This document shows positions 21,456 through 31,459 of a stretch of DNA of 64,000 nt, one piece after another (position 1 is the stretch's first letter; every line of letters starts with the position of its first letter). A program made the translations under genes and the position numbers. This stretch comes from Cysteiniphilum sp. JM-1. Its GTDB lineage: Bacteria; Pseudomonadota; Gammaproteobacteria; Francisellales; Francisellaceae. The stretch lies in the NCBI RefSeq assembly GCF_008711525.1, contig NZ_VXKS01000003.1:97030-161029 (forward strand), read 5' to 3'. The notes beneath the pieces are model-generated. The model saw only the letters and a list, made by a program, of their open reading frames with translations, did not search any database and was not told the DNA's origin.

Positions 21456-22334
21456 TTAAACTGCCGCAGCACCGGAGACAATCTCCGCGAGCTCTTGCGT
21501 AATCATTGCTTGACGTGCTTTGTTATATTGCAACTTCAGTGAATTAATAATATCACCGGCGTTATCCGTTGCATTTTTCATCGCTAGCATTCTGGCTGCT
21601 TGCTCACACGCGAGATTCTCAACCACACCACAGTAAACTTGCGACTCAATATAACGCACTAACAACACATCTAATACGCGCTTAGCACCTGGCTCATACA
21701 GATAATCCCAATGTCCTGTAATCGATTTATCTTCTTTTACAGCGCCCTCTTTCGGTTTAAGGATTGGTAATAACTGCTCTTTAGTCGGCTGCTGCTTGAT
21801 GGTGTTGACAAACTTATTGCTAAACAGCATTAAGTTATCAATTGTATTCTCATCAAACGCCTTAACCATTACCGATACTGCACCGGTAATTGAGCTTACT
21901 GTATCACCATCGTGAAAGTTGGCGACAGAGACGATATTGACCTTACGTAAGCGCTTAAAAAAGCTCTCAGCTTTAGAACCAATCAAACATAGATCAACTT
22001 CAACTTTTTGCTCTTGGTAATGCTTAATTGACTTTAACACTTCTTTAAACAAGTTAATATTCAAGCCACCGCATAAACCGCGATCCGTCGAAACAATCAC
22101 CATACCGACACGCTTAACTTCACGCGCTTGGAAGTATGGATGTGTATACTCCATACTTGCACGCACAACGTGATGAATAATATCAAGCGCATAATGAGCG
22201 TAAGGTCTTGCTTCTTCCATACGATCACGTGCTTTGCGCATCTTACTAGCGGCAACTAACTCCATCGCACGCGTAATTTTCTGGGTATTCTTAACGCTGT
22301 TAATTTTAGTACGTATTTCACGACTACCAGACAT
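21456..22334 (-). CDS. atpG: ATP synthase gamma subunit
   Basis: Rotor shaft of F1, 292 residues. It has the conserved N-terminal coiled-coil ([20 protein letters not shown]), the segment [14 protein letters not shown], and the C-terminal helix [20 protein letters not shown] that inserts into the alpha3beta3 ring. It lies between atpA and atpD in the standard order. Confidence 0.97.
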   Translation of the reverse strand: MSGSREIRTKINSVKNTQKITRAMELVAASKMRKARDRMEEARPYAHYALDIIHHVVRASMEYTHPYFQAREVKRVGMVIVSTDRGLCGGLNINLFKEVLKSIKHYQEQKVEVDLCLIGSKAESFFKRLRKVNIVSVANFHDGDTVSSITGAVSVMVKAFDENTIDNLMLFSNKFVNTIKQQPTKEQLLPILKPKEGAVKEDKSITGHWDYLYEPGAKRVLDVLLVRYIESQVYCGVVENLACEQAARMLAMKNATDNAGDIINSLKLQYNKARQAMITQELAEIVSGAAAV

Positions 22335-22346
22335 GATACCCTCCTA

Positions 22347-23888
22347 TTACCAAGATTGCGTTTCTTTGCACTCTTTGATCACTTTTTCAAGTTGAGCGGC
22401 AATCTCATCGTTGTAGTTGCATGTTTTATTGATCTCGTCCATCAATGCCTTGTGCTGACTTTCAGCAAAAGCATGCAAGGCTGCTTCAAATGATCCAACT
22501 TTGCTTAGTTCAATCTCATCTAAGTGACCTTTATCAACTGCATATAGTGACAATGACATTTTAGCGATACTCAGTGGTGAGAATTGCTTTTGTTTCATCA
22601 ATTCCATCACACGCTCACCACGCTTTAATTGAGCACGCGTTGCATCATCTAAGTCTGAGGCAAATTGTGAAAATGCTTCAAGCTCACGGTATTGCGCTAG
22701 TGCCAAACGTACACCGCCACCTAGCTTTTTAATGATCTTAGTTTGCGCTGATCCGCCAACACGCGATACCGAGTTACCTGCATTAATCGCAGGACGAATA
22801 CCCGCATTAAACAAATCAGTCTCCAAGAAGATCTGACCATCAGTAATTGAAATCACGTTGGTTGGAACGAATGCTGAAATGTCCCCTGCTTGTGTTTCAA
22901 TAATAGGTAATGCAGTCAATGAACCTGTTTTACCTTTGACTTCACCGTTTGTCGCTTTCTCAACGTATTCAGCATTAACACGTGCTGCACGCTCTAACAA
23001 TCTTGAATGAAGATAGAAAACATCCCCTGGATACGCTTCACGCCCTGGTGGACGACGTAACAATAATGAAATCTGGCGATATGCCCATGCTTGCTTTGTC
23101 AAATCATCATAAATAATCAAAGCATCTTCACCGCGATCACGGAAATACTCACCCATCGCACAGCCGGCATAAGGTGCCAAGTATTGCAGTGCTGCTGAAT
23201 CAGCGGCATTAGCGGCAACAATGATTGTATGCGCTAAAGCATCATGTTCTTCTAGTTTACGAACAACATCAGCTACTGATGATGCTTTTTGACCAACCGC
23301 AACATAAATACATTTTACACCCGTATCTTTTTGGTTGATGATCGCATCGATTGCTACTGCTGTTTTACCAGTTTGTCTGTCACCAATAATCAATTCACGT
23401 TGACCGCGACCAATTGGCACCATCGCGTCAATTGCTTTAATACCCGTTTGCACTGGTTGATCAACTGATTGACGCCAAATCACCCCTGGGGCTACTTTCT
23501 CAACCGGTGAAGTAACAGTTGTTTTGATGTCACCTTTGCCATCGATTGGATTACCCAAGGCATCAACAACGCGACCTAATAACGCTTCACCTACTGGGAC
23601 TTCTAAAATACGTCCTGTGCAATACGCTTTTTGACCCTCTTGAATATGCTCGTAATCACCTAAGACAACGGCACCAACTGAGTCTTGCTCAAGGTTAAGT
23701 GCCAGACCATAAACACCGCCTGGCAGCTCGATCATCTCGCCTGCGGCAACTTCATTTAAGCCATGAATACGAATAATACCATCGGAAACAGATACGATAG
23801 TACCTTCTGTTTTTGTTTGTGGCGCATTGTCAAACTTGGCAATACGCTCTTTTATTAATTCACTAATTTCTGCTGGAGTAAGCTGCAT
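22347..23888 (-). CDS. atpA: ATP synthase alpha subunit
   Basis: Regulatory nucleotide-binding subunit of F1 (513 residues). It shows the P-loop [15 protein letters not shown] near residue 170, [20 protein letters not shown], and [18 protein letters not shown] with the arginine finger. Full length and without anomalies. Confidence 0.98.
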   Translation of the reverse strand: MQLTPAEISELIKERIAKFDNAPQTKTEGTIVSVSDGIIRIHGLNEVAAGEMIELPGGVYGLALNLEQDSVGAVVLGDYEHIQEGQKAYCTGRILEVPVGEALLGRVVDALGNPIDGKGDIKTTVTSPVEKVAPGVIWRQSVDQPVQTGIKAIDAMVPIGRGQRELIIGDRQTGKTAVAIDAIINQKDTGVKCIYVAVGQKASSVADVVRKLEEHDALAHTIIVAANAADSAALQYLAPYAGCAMGEYFRDRGEDALIIYDDLTKQAWAYRQISLLLRRPPGREAYPGDVFYLHSRLLERAARVNAEYVEKATNGEVKGKTGSLTALPIIETQAGDISAFVPTNVISITDGQIFLETDLFNAGIRPAINAGNSVSRVGGSAQTKIIKKLGGGVRLALAQYRELEAFSQFASDLDDATRAQLKRGERVMELMKQKQFSPLSIAKMSLSLYAVDKGHLDEIELSKVGSFEAALHAFAESQHKALMDEINKTCNYNDEIAAQLEKVIKECKETQSW

Positions 23889-23912
23889 AGTCTTTATTCC
23901 TATTAATCTTGT

Positions 23913-24449
23913 TTAAGCTTGTAGCTCGTGCTGTAATTTTTGAAGCTTGCCTTTGATAGAACCATCAATAATATGATCCCCTATCTCAATCGTTGCTCCA
24001 CCAATTAAACTTGCATCAACTGCCACGTCAATTTCAATTGCGCACTGATATTTTTGCTCAAGTTTTGTTTTTAATTTTTGAATTTCTGCATCAGAAGTTT
24101 CAAATGCCGTCGTGATCTTCGCCTTTTTAGCTTTCTCATCTTCGGCTTTATGTAATAAAAACAACTTATAAATCGTTGGAATAACTGTCAAACGATTATG
24201 CTCTGCAGCCAGTTTGACAAAATTCTTACCATGCTCATCAAGCACGTCTTTTAAGACATCAAATATCAATACGGATACATCTGACTGAGAATAGGCAGGG
24301 TTATCAAGCAACAATGCCACCTGATTATCTGCCACACATTCCGACAGATTAAGTAGCATAATATTCCAGTTTGCAACGGCATTATGTGCTTTAGCATACT
24401 CGTAAGCAGCTTGCGCATAAGGTCTTGCAATCGGCGTTAAGTCTGCCAT
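23913..24449 (-). CDS. atpH: ATP synthase delta subunit
   Basis: Peripheral-stalk subunit that attaches b2 to the top of F1 (178 residues, normal). It starts with IARPYAQAAYEYAKA and ends with the conserved IGGATIEIGDHIIDGSIKGK region. It lies between atpF and atpA. Confidence 0.95.
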   Translation of the reverse strand: MADLTPIARPYAQAAYEYAKAHNAVANWNIMLLNLSECVADNQVALLLDNPAYSQSDVSVLIFDVLKDVLDEHGKNFVKLAAEHNRLTVIPTIYKLFLLHKAEDEKAKKAKITTAFETSDAEIQKLKTKLEQKYQCAIEIDVAVDASLIGGATIEIGDHIIDGSIKGKLQKLQHELQA

Positions 24450-24460
24450 GATCGTACCTC

Positions 24461-24931
24461 TTAAAGTTCAGCTGCCATTTCTTCCAATAAATGATTATTG
24501 GTTGTCATATCAATGTTTTTACTAATAAGCTTTTCAGCACCAGCAACAGCAATGCCTACGACTTCTTTACGTAGTTTTTGCTTCATTGCAATCATATGTG
24601 CTTCAGCTTCATCATTAGCTGCTTTACGAATACGATCTGCATCAACACGTGCTGCCTCTTTTGCTTCTTCATCGATTTGCATCGCACGCATATTGGCTTG
24701 CTCAATAATTTTCGTTGCTTGAGCTTTTGCTTCATGAATAAGCTCTTGGGCTTTTCTTTTCGCAACTTCTAGCTCTTTTTCCGCGCGATCAGCGGAAGCC
24801 AAGCCATCAGCAATCTTTGCACGACGTTCGTCCATTGCTTTTTTCAACGGCGGCCAAACGAACTTCATGGTAAAACCGACAAAGATGATAAAGGTGATCA
24901 TCTGACCGATTAGCGTAATATTAATATCCAT
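24461..24931 (-). CDS. atpF: ATP synthase subunit b
   Basis: Peripheral stalk of Fo, 156 residues. It has one N-terminal transmembrane helix ([20 protein letters not shown]) followed by [18 protein letters not shown] and a long charged coiled coil rich in Ala, Glu, Lys and Arg. Standard length and position between atpE and atpH. Confidence 0.96.
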   Translation of the reverse strand: MDINITLIGQMITFIIFVGFTMKFVWPPLKKAMDERRAKIADGLASADRAEKELEVAKRKAQELIHEAKAQATKIIEQANMRAMQIDEEAKEAARVDADRIRKAANDEAEAHMIAMKQKLRKEVVGIAVAGAEKLISKNIDMTTNNHLLEEMAAEL

Positions 24932-24969
24932 GATTTCTCCTTGTGGATATGTTCAGGATTTATCGTTAA

Positions 24970-25335
<366 letters not shown>

Positions 25336-25345
25336 TTAACTCTCA

Positions 25346-26143
<798 letters not shown>

Positions 26144-26158
26144 TTATTTGTTTAGGGT

Positions 26159-26536
26159 TTATTTTAAATGGGTTAACTTCATAAAAAGCGGCATAAACCA
26201 CATTGCCAGTTGCAACACCAAAAGCCCCGCAATATACGGCAGAAACTTCGGTTGCACATAAATTGCAATTAACACAGTGCCGACAGCAACCATGACTAAT
26301 TTTGCAAACTCACAGGCATATAAAATGCACACTTCTTTGAAAGGATGATATTGCGCTTTGCGCAAAAAAAGACGTAATAAGAAAATAACATTGGCTACAA
26401 ACATCAAACACGAGCCCAACAGGAACCCAACGGCATAGCTTTTACCCCACAAAAGACACACCAAACTCCCCAAGATCACAAGGATCATTTGGAAAGCAAA
26501 AAAGTGCCTTTTATATAGTTTTCGGTTTGCTAGCAT
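26159..26536 (-). CDS. atpI: ATP synthase assembly protein I
   Basis: 125-residue protein with four hydrophobic helices in the first-gene position of the atp operon, so assigned as AtpI (c-ring assembly, possibly Mg2+ handling). Sequence conservation in this family is low; the assignment rests on size, topology and position. The FVANVIFLLRLFLRKAQYHP segment resembles AtpI. Confidence 0.82.
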   Translation of the reverse strand: MLANRKLYKRHFFAFQMILVILGSLVCLLWGKSYAVGFLLGSCLMFVANVIFLLRLFLRKAQYHPFKEVCILYACEFAKLVMVAVGTVLIAIYVQPKFLPYIAGLLVLQLAMWFMPLFMKLTHLK

Positions 26537-26569
26537 CGTTAGATTTTATCCCTTAATTTTACGCCAAGC

Positions 26570-26598
26570 AGTATATAGAGCGTAAGCTATCGGCGCAA
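26570..26598 (-). promoter_or_regulatory. Candidate atp operon promoter
   Basis: On the minus strand, TTGCGC (26593-26598) and TATACT (26570-26575) are separated by 17 bases, upstream of atpI. The -10 is good and the -35 matches only the TTG, so this is a weak prediction from sequence alone. Confidence 0.35.
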
Positions 26599-26663
26599 GC
26601 GAAAAGTGTTCTTTTTATGTAAAGGCTATTAACACAAGCACTAGAGCATTTATCAGCCTAGAC

Positions 26664-28130
26664 TTACACCCTATCCATGGGCAGCTCAAAGCTAAAAGAA
26701 GTTCCCTTGCCTAACTTGCTCTCAACATAAATACTTGAACCATGTAATTCTAGCAATAACTTAACAATAGTTAGCCCCAATCCCATGCTATGTTGAGACT
26801 GCACGCTATTTTTTGCACGATAACTTGGGTCAAATACATAGGCTAACTCATCCTCAGGAATGCCTTTCCCTTGATCTTTAATGCTTATAATAATAACATC
26901 CACGCTAGATTTAATGCTTAAAACTACTTGTTTGCCTGAAAATGAATACTTTATTGCATTATCAATTAAGTTAGTTAAGATCCTTTCAAGCGCTCGAATA
27001 TCAGCATTCACATATACACCAGTATCATCACAGTCAAGCGTCAGTAAAACACCTTTTTCTAGTGCATTTAATCGAAAAGAATTTAATACATCATTCGCTA
27101 AATCAGCAATTAATATGGGTTCTAAGCTTAATTTCTGCTGACTAGTTTGCAAGTAAGCAATCTCTAACAGCTGTTCAATAAGTCTTTGCAAATTATTGGC
27201 ATTTTTTAATGCAATTTCAATATAACTCTTATTTTCAGCACCCTCATTTAGGATAAGCCATGTCTCCAAATAACCTTTTAAAGATGCAAGCGGTGTTTTA
27301 AAATCATGCGAAACATATGAAATCAAGTCTTTTCTTAGTTTCTCGACAGATTTAATTCTAGTGAACTGTGCTGCGATATGAAAAGATAGTTCATCAAAGT
27401 GCGACTCTAGGCTATTTATTTCTATTGCTTTCCAAATATTTTTTTTCGGTGATGACGGCAATTGGGTAAAATCGCTTTCTCGAAAGCGAAGCATCTGCTT
27501 ATTCAGCCTCAGTATTGGCTTAGTAACACTTAGATATATATAGATAATCAAAAGCAATATCAATAACGACATAAATATCATAAATAAAAGTATCTTCTCA
27601 AAATTTGTTGACCACAGGTATTGTTGGTTGCTGCTTATTTTCTTGTGGCTATTTAAAACAATGTATAAATACCCAACAAGCGTATTATTAGACTTGCTAA
27701 TGGGAGCAACCGAAAATGTGCTTAGCTCATCTAAACTTGCTGGGTTGGTACCATAAATAGGTAAATCCTTATCGCTCAAAAAATTTTTAATTGGCTTCAA
27801 GTCAACTATATCTCTTTTAATCTCAATATTTGCTTCTGATGTTGCGATAAGTCTCCCTGACTTATCAACAGCATAGACCTCATACTCAGGGCCTAGCTGC
27901 ATCAGATTATTAAAAATCTGGCGCAAACATTGCTCATCAACTTTACCGTGCTTCAAATCACTGTTATTAGCAACAACATAGCTTGCTAACGATCGATGAA
28001 TCTCTTGATCAACCGTATCATTAAAGGTTTGATTTAGGTCATAAAAGGCAAAAATAATAATTACCATAACAAGCAATGTTAATACAATGATAGGTGCTGC
28101 TAATTGAATACTTAGGCGATTTTTAAACAT
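26664..28130 (-). CDS. Sensor histidine kinase
   Basis: 488 residues. A first transmembrane helix lies at about 12-35, a periplasmic sensor region of about 140 residues follows, and a second helix lies at about 178-198, followed by a HAMP-like linker. The HisKA H-box is LISYVSHDFKTPLASLKGYL, and the HATPase_c boxes are NLIDNAIKYSF, KDQGKGIPEDELAYVF and MGLGLTIVKLLLELHG. The periplasmic part has a single cysteine (DEQCLRQIF). It begins directly after the TAA of its response regulator. Its position behind dipZ and the Met-rich protein suggests it senses an envelope redox or metal signal; this is inference. Confidence 0.93.
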   Translation of the reverse strand: MFKNRLSIQLAAPIIVLTLLVMVIIIFAFYDLNQTFNDTVDQEIHRSLASYVVANNSDLKHGKVDEQCLRQIFNNLMQLGPEYEVYAVDKSGRLIATSEANIEIKRDIVDLKPIKNFLSDKDLPIYGTNPASLDELSTFSVAPISKSNNTLVGYLYIVLNSHKKISSNQQYLWSTNFEKILLFMIFMSLLILLLIIYIYLSVTKPILRLNKQMLRFRESDFTQLPSSPKKNIWKAIEINSLESHFDELSFHIAAQFTRIKSVEKLRKDLISYVSHDFKTPLASLKGYLETWLILNEGAENKSYIEIALKNANNLQRLIEQLLEIAYLQTSQQKLSLEPILIADLANDVLNSFRLNALEKGVLLTLDCDDTGVYVNADIRALERILTNLIDNAIKYSFSGKQVVLSIKSSVDVIIISIKDQGKGIPEDELAYVFDPSYRAKNSVQSQHSMGLGLTIVKLLLELHGSSIYVESKLGKGTSFSFELPMDRV

Positions 28131-28814
28131 TTATGCACCATGAAAACTATAACCGACACCCCACACAGTTTTAATATATATAGGATTTGCAGGATCTGGC
28201 TCCAATTTCATCCTTAAACGATTAATATGCGAGTTCACTGTATGCTCATAGCCACTATATTTAACACCCCAAACGCAATCAAGTAACTGCTCTCGACTAT
28301 AGACACTCTGTGGGTTTTTCGCCAAAAAATATAAGATATCAAACTCTTTACTGGTTAACTCAACTTCTTTTTGATCTCTAAATACTTTGTGTTTATCAGG
28401 GTCTATCACAAGACTACCTATCCGTAGGCTCGACTTATGCGTACTTACAGATAAGGTATTGCGCCTAATTAATGCTTTTACACGCGCTTGAAACTCCAAT
28501 ACTCCAAATGGCTTTGTAAGGTAATCATCCGCACCACAAGACAACCCTTCGACCTTATCAATCTCACTACTACGCGCTGTTAGCATTAATATTGGAGTTT
28601 TCTGGGTGTGCTCACGCACATATTTGCATAGATCCAAGCCATCACAATCAGGTAAATTAAGATCGATTGTTATTAAAGAAAACTCCTGATGCAATAGCGC
28701 CTTTTTCGCCGATTCACCATTAGCGCACACAACCACTTCAAATTCCAACATTTTAAGATTAATCTCAATCAAACCGCTAATATCTTCCTGATCCTCAATC
28801 ACTAAAACTTTCAC
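28131..28814 (-). CDS. OmpR-family response regulator
   Basis: 227 residues. The receiver domain shows the acidic pocket (VIEDQED), the phosphoacceptor aspartate in TIDLNLPDCDGL, and the conserved lysine in DDYLTKPFG. The C-terminal winged helix has KEFDILYFLAKNPQSVYSRE and VNSHINRLRMKLE. I choose the GTG at 28814 because GAGGA lies eight bases upstream and the receiver starts there (KVLVIEDQ); the frame extends further upstream without signal. It is probably co-transcribed with dipZ upstream and the kinase downstream. Confidence 0.93.
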   Translation of the reverse strand: MKVLVIEDQEDISGLIEINLKMLEFEVVVCANGESAKKALLHQEFSLITIDLNLPDCDGLDLCKYVREHTQKTPILMLTARSSEIDKVEGLSCGADDYLTKPFGVLEFQARVKALIRRNTLSVSTHKSSLRIGSLVIDPDKHKVFRDQKEVELTSKEFDILYFLAKNPQSVYSREQLLDCVWGVKYSGYEHTVNSHINRLRMKLEPDPANPIYIKTVWGVGYSFHGA

Positions 28815-28889
28815 TTTTGAAATCCTCTTTGTCTTAAATTGCAAATCCACTATTTGCAGAGCTTTTGACAGGATATCATAGCACATAGC

Positions 28890-30656
28890 TTAACCAAATG
28901 AGAACGTATATATTTGCGCACCAGGTCTTAATGCTTTTAAAGCAATGACTCCATTTGTTACTTTTTTAAATGACAGCAGTCTATACAATCGATGATCGCT
29001 TACTAATAACTCATTTTTACTACTAATATCAGAGCCCCGATCAGCATTTAAAGGCTTGCCATTTAGAAGTATCTCAAAAGAAGCTCCTTGTTGCTTATCA
29101 CCCAAGCCTGCTACCATATAAACTTGGCGTGCTGTAAAGTGCAAACTAATTTCAGCGCCTGCTTTTTGCGGGGTAATATATTTATCTGTGATTTCCCACA
29201 AACCTGACAATCCCCAATAATTAAGTTTAAGGTCTGTCATGCCTTTATATATGTTTACACCATAATGCAGTCCTTGCTTATTAGCAAATCGCTCGGCTCT
29301 TTCAAGTCCAGGATAAGTCTCTGGTGTGGAATAGTAATCAACATCTTCTGATATTTGACTTGATGCACTATTTTCATCTAGATTCTTGTTCAAGTTTAAC
29401 AGCTGCTTTATATTATGCTCAATCACATCCTCATCACCTTCGCCATCATGACGATAAACCACTTGGCCATCTTGATCGATAAGGTATTGCTGTGGCCAAT
29501 ATTTATTTTCATATCTTAACCATGTCGCAAATTTATTATCTTGGACAACTGGATAGGTAATTTTAAAATCTTTCACTGCCTTGGCAACATTTTCATATTT
29601 TTCTTCAAATGGAAACTCAGGTGAATGAACACCAATCACGACAAATCCATACTTGCCATACTTTTGATATAAATTTTCAAGGTTAGGAACTGTACGAATA
29701 CAATTAATACATGAATATGTCCAAAAATCTACTAGAACGACTTTACCTTTTAGCTCTGAGAAGTTTAATGCCGAAACATCACCATTCTTCTTAGCAAAGA
29801 ATTCTGTTAACACAGATGTTTTTTTAACACTTACATCAGTAATCCATTTCCCTGGAGCAATCGTTGGTGCGTCATAAGGATCATTTAATCCATCCTTAAG
29901 ATTACTATGTAATTTTATTTTTGGCTTATCACCTGGTGTAGTAGTTGATGACATCGACATAATATCTGCCGCTGAGGCATTGGTTACAAAATATTTCTGT
30001 ACCACATTTGTGTACCCAAAAATTAAAGATGACAGAATGATAACAACACCAAATACTTTCTTTATTAACTGCGAACGCTGGCGCAAAAAAGCAATTTTCC
30101 CAATAATCTTTCTACTAAAGATCGCAATGATAAACATTGGAATAGCGCTACCTAACGAGAACGCCAATAAAATCAAATAACTATAATAAGTTGTTTGACT
30201 CGTAATTGTTTGCAAAATGACCGCCGCAAGTATAGGACCAGCACATGGCACCCAAACGATACTTATCAACGCACCGAAAATAATACCACTAAAAAATCCA
30301 CCCTCATTATTATTCAATGTTTTTGAATTTTGCGCTGAATCGGTAAAACGCTGAGTGAGCATCGAAAATTTATTTGCCCACGAATCAAACACCATCGTAA
30401 TTCCCATTAATATCAATAACGCATAAGCAACATTATTAATCCACTCATCAGGAATACCCGTCACTTTAATCAACGCCCTAAGTAATAAAGTTGCCAAAGT
30501 AAAAGTCAAAATAAAGCCTACAATAATTCCATAAGGTTTACGTTTTCCCCCTGTTGCGCCACCTGCTAACATAAATGGCAAAATTGGAATAATACAGGGT
30601 TGCACGACTAGCCCGATACCCTCTAAAAAAGCAAGTGGTAATGAAAAATTAAGCAT
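28890..30656 (-). CDS. dipZ: DipZ-like CcdA/DsbD-type membrane protein fused to a thioredoxin domain
   Basis: 588 residues in three parts. Residues 1-220 form a six-helix CcdA/DsbD-beta-like electron carrier with conserved prolines and cysteines (GLVVQPCIIPILPF and VWVPCAGPILAA). Residues 290-420 form a periplasmic TlpA/thioredoxin-like domain with active site CINC in WTYSCINCIRTVPN. Residues 440-588 form the DipZ C-terminal beta domain. The family moves electrons from cytoplasmic thioredoxin across the membrane to periplasmic thiol or methionine repair. The ATG at 30656 has GGAGAG upstream. It is 75 bases upstream of the response regulator and downstream of the Met-rich gene. Confidence 0.9.
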   Translation of the reverse strand: MLNFSLPLAFLEGIGLVVQPCIIPILPFMLAGGATGGKRKPYGIIVGFILTFTLATLLLRALIKVTGIPDEWINNVAYALLILMGITMVFDSWANKFSMLTQRFTDSAQNSKTLNNNEGGFFSGIIFGALISIVWVPCAGPILAAVILQTITSQTTYYSYLILLAFSLGSAIPMFIIAIFSRKIIGKIAFLRQRSQLIKKVFGVVIILSSLIFGYTNVVQKYFVTNASAADIMSMSSTTTPGDKPKIKLHSNLKDGLNDPYDAPTIAPGKWITDVSVKKTSVLTEFFAKKNGDVSALNFSELKGKVVLVDFWTYSCINCIRTVPNLENLYQKYGKYGFVVIGVHSPEFPFEEKYENVAKAVKDFKITYPVVQDNKFATWLRYENKYWPQQYLIDQDGQVVYRHDGEGDEDVIEHNIKQLLNLNKNLDENSASSQISEDVDYYSTPETYPGLERAERFANKQGLHYGVNIYKGMTDLKLNYWGLSGLWEITDKYITPQKAGAEISLHFTARQVYMVAGLGDKQQGASFEILLNGKPLNADRGSDISSKNELLVSDHRLYRLLSFKKVTNGVIALKALRPGAQIYTFSFG

Positions 30657-30833
30657 GTTTATCTCTCCAGAATCAAGGTGAATTAGTCTATAAGCAGATA
30701 AAAGTAAGACATACACACATAAATATCATGATTAAGTGTGATCGAACTTATTAACAAACTAAATGAATAAGTAAAGTGAATAATGATTAATTCTCCCCCT
30801 AGAAATTAATCACTGAAAGTAAGATATATAATA

Positions 30834-31211
30834 TTACATTGACATCTTTGCGTCTTTCTTCATCATCTCATCATTTTTTTTCATTGCCATCTTATCGTCT
30901 TTCATCATCATGGCGTCATGCTTCTTCATTGCCATTTTGTCGTCTTTCATCATCATGGCATCATGTTTCTTCATCGCCATCTTATCGTCTTTCATCATCA
31001 TGGCATCATGCTTCTTCATTGCCATTTTATCGTCTTTCATCATCATGGCATCATGCTTCTTCATTGCCATCTTGTCATCTTTCATCATTGCATTACTTTT
31101 TTGCATTGACATATTATTGTCTGAAGCATTTACAATCGAGCTAGAAACTACTGCCATCACTACGACTGATGACATCAACACGACTGCTTTCTTAACATTG
31201 TTAAACTTCAT
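30834..31211 (-). CDS. Methionine/lysine-rich MxKDx-type repeat protein, exported
   Basis: 125 residues. A signal peptide at residues 1-30 (KKAVVLMSSVVVMAVVSSS, cut near VNA-SD) is followed by an almost perfect 15-residue repeat of the form KDDKMAMKKHDAMMM, present about five times. This matches proteins annotated as pentapeptide MXKDX repeat proteins. The mature part is about one-third methionine with His, Asp and Lys and no cysteine or tryptophan. Known relatives such as MrpX act as sacrificial methionine scavengers of hypochlorous acid in the periplasm; metal binding is an alternative. It is the first gene before dipZ (177-base gap). Confidence 0.85.
   Translation of the reverse strand: MKFNNVKKAVVLMSSVVVMAVVSSSIVNASDNNMSMQKSNAMMKDDKMAMKKHDAMMMKDDKMAMKKHDAMMMKDDKMAMKKHDAMMMKDDKMAMKKHDAMMMKDDKMAMKKNDEMMKKDAKMSM
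30855..31099. repeat. 45-bp tandem repeat inside the MxKDx gene
   Basis: Four near-identical 45-bp units start at 30900, 30945, 30990 and 31035, with degenerate units on both sides. The unit is a multiple of three, so copy changes keep the frame and would shorten or lengthen the mature protein by 15 residues. Confidence 0.95.
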
Positions 31212-31459
31212 ATTCAGCTCCTATTATTGGTTTTTGATCTAAGCCATGCCATTATCTGTTGTAAAAATAACAATTACTTCACAAAAAAAATATTTATTTA
31301 TCACGCTACAAGCAAAGATAGTCTGATATCGTAGTACGAGCGCACTACTATCTTTATGAGTTTGCGTACTATGTAGTTCTTTTATCAAATGATAATAATT
31401 GATCAAGTTAAGCAAATTACTAACTAACTAATTCATATCTAGATCAGTGGTTTAATCAG
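31212..31459. other. Intergenic region with a two-part hairpin
   Basis: AT-rich spacer between the secreted-protein gene at 31460 and the MxKDx gene, both on the minus strand. A hairpin with stems AGATA/TATCT (31316-31320, 31349-31353) and GTAGT/ACTAC (31331-31335, 31344-31348) is the only structure I see. It may end the 31460 gene's transcript, although no U-run follows. No gene is supported. Confidence 0.35.

Noticed and set aside
30839..31242. Long open frames antisense to the MxKDx gene
   Set aside because: They arise from the 45-bp repeat read on the other strand; only the minus frame has a signal peptide and a known family pattern.
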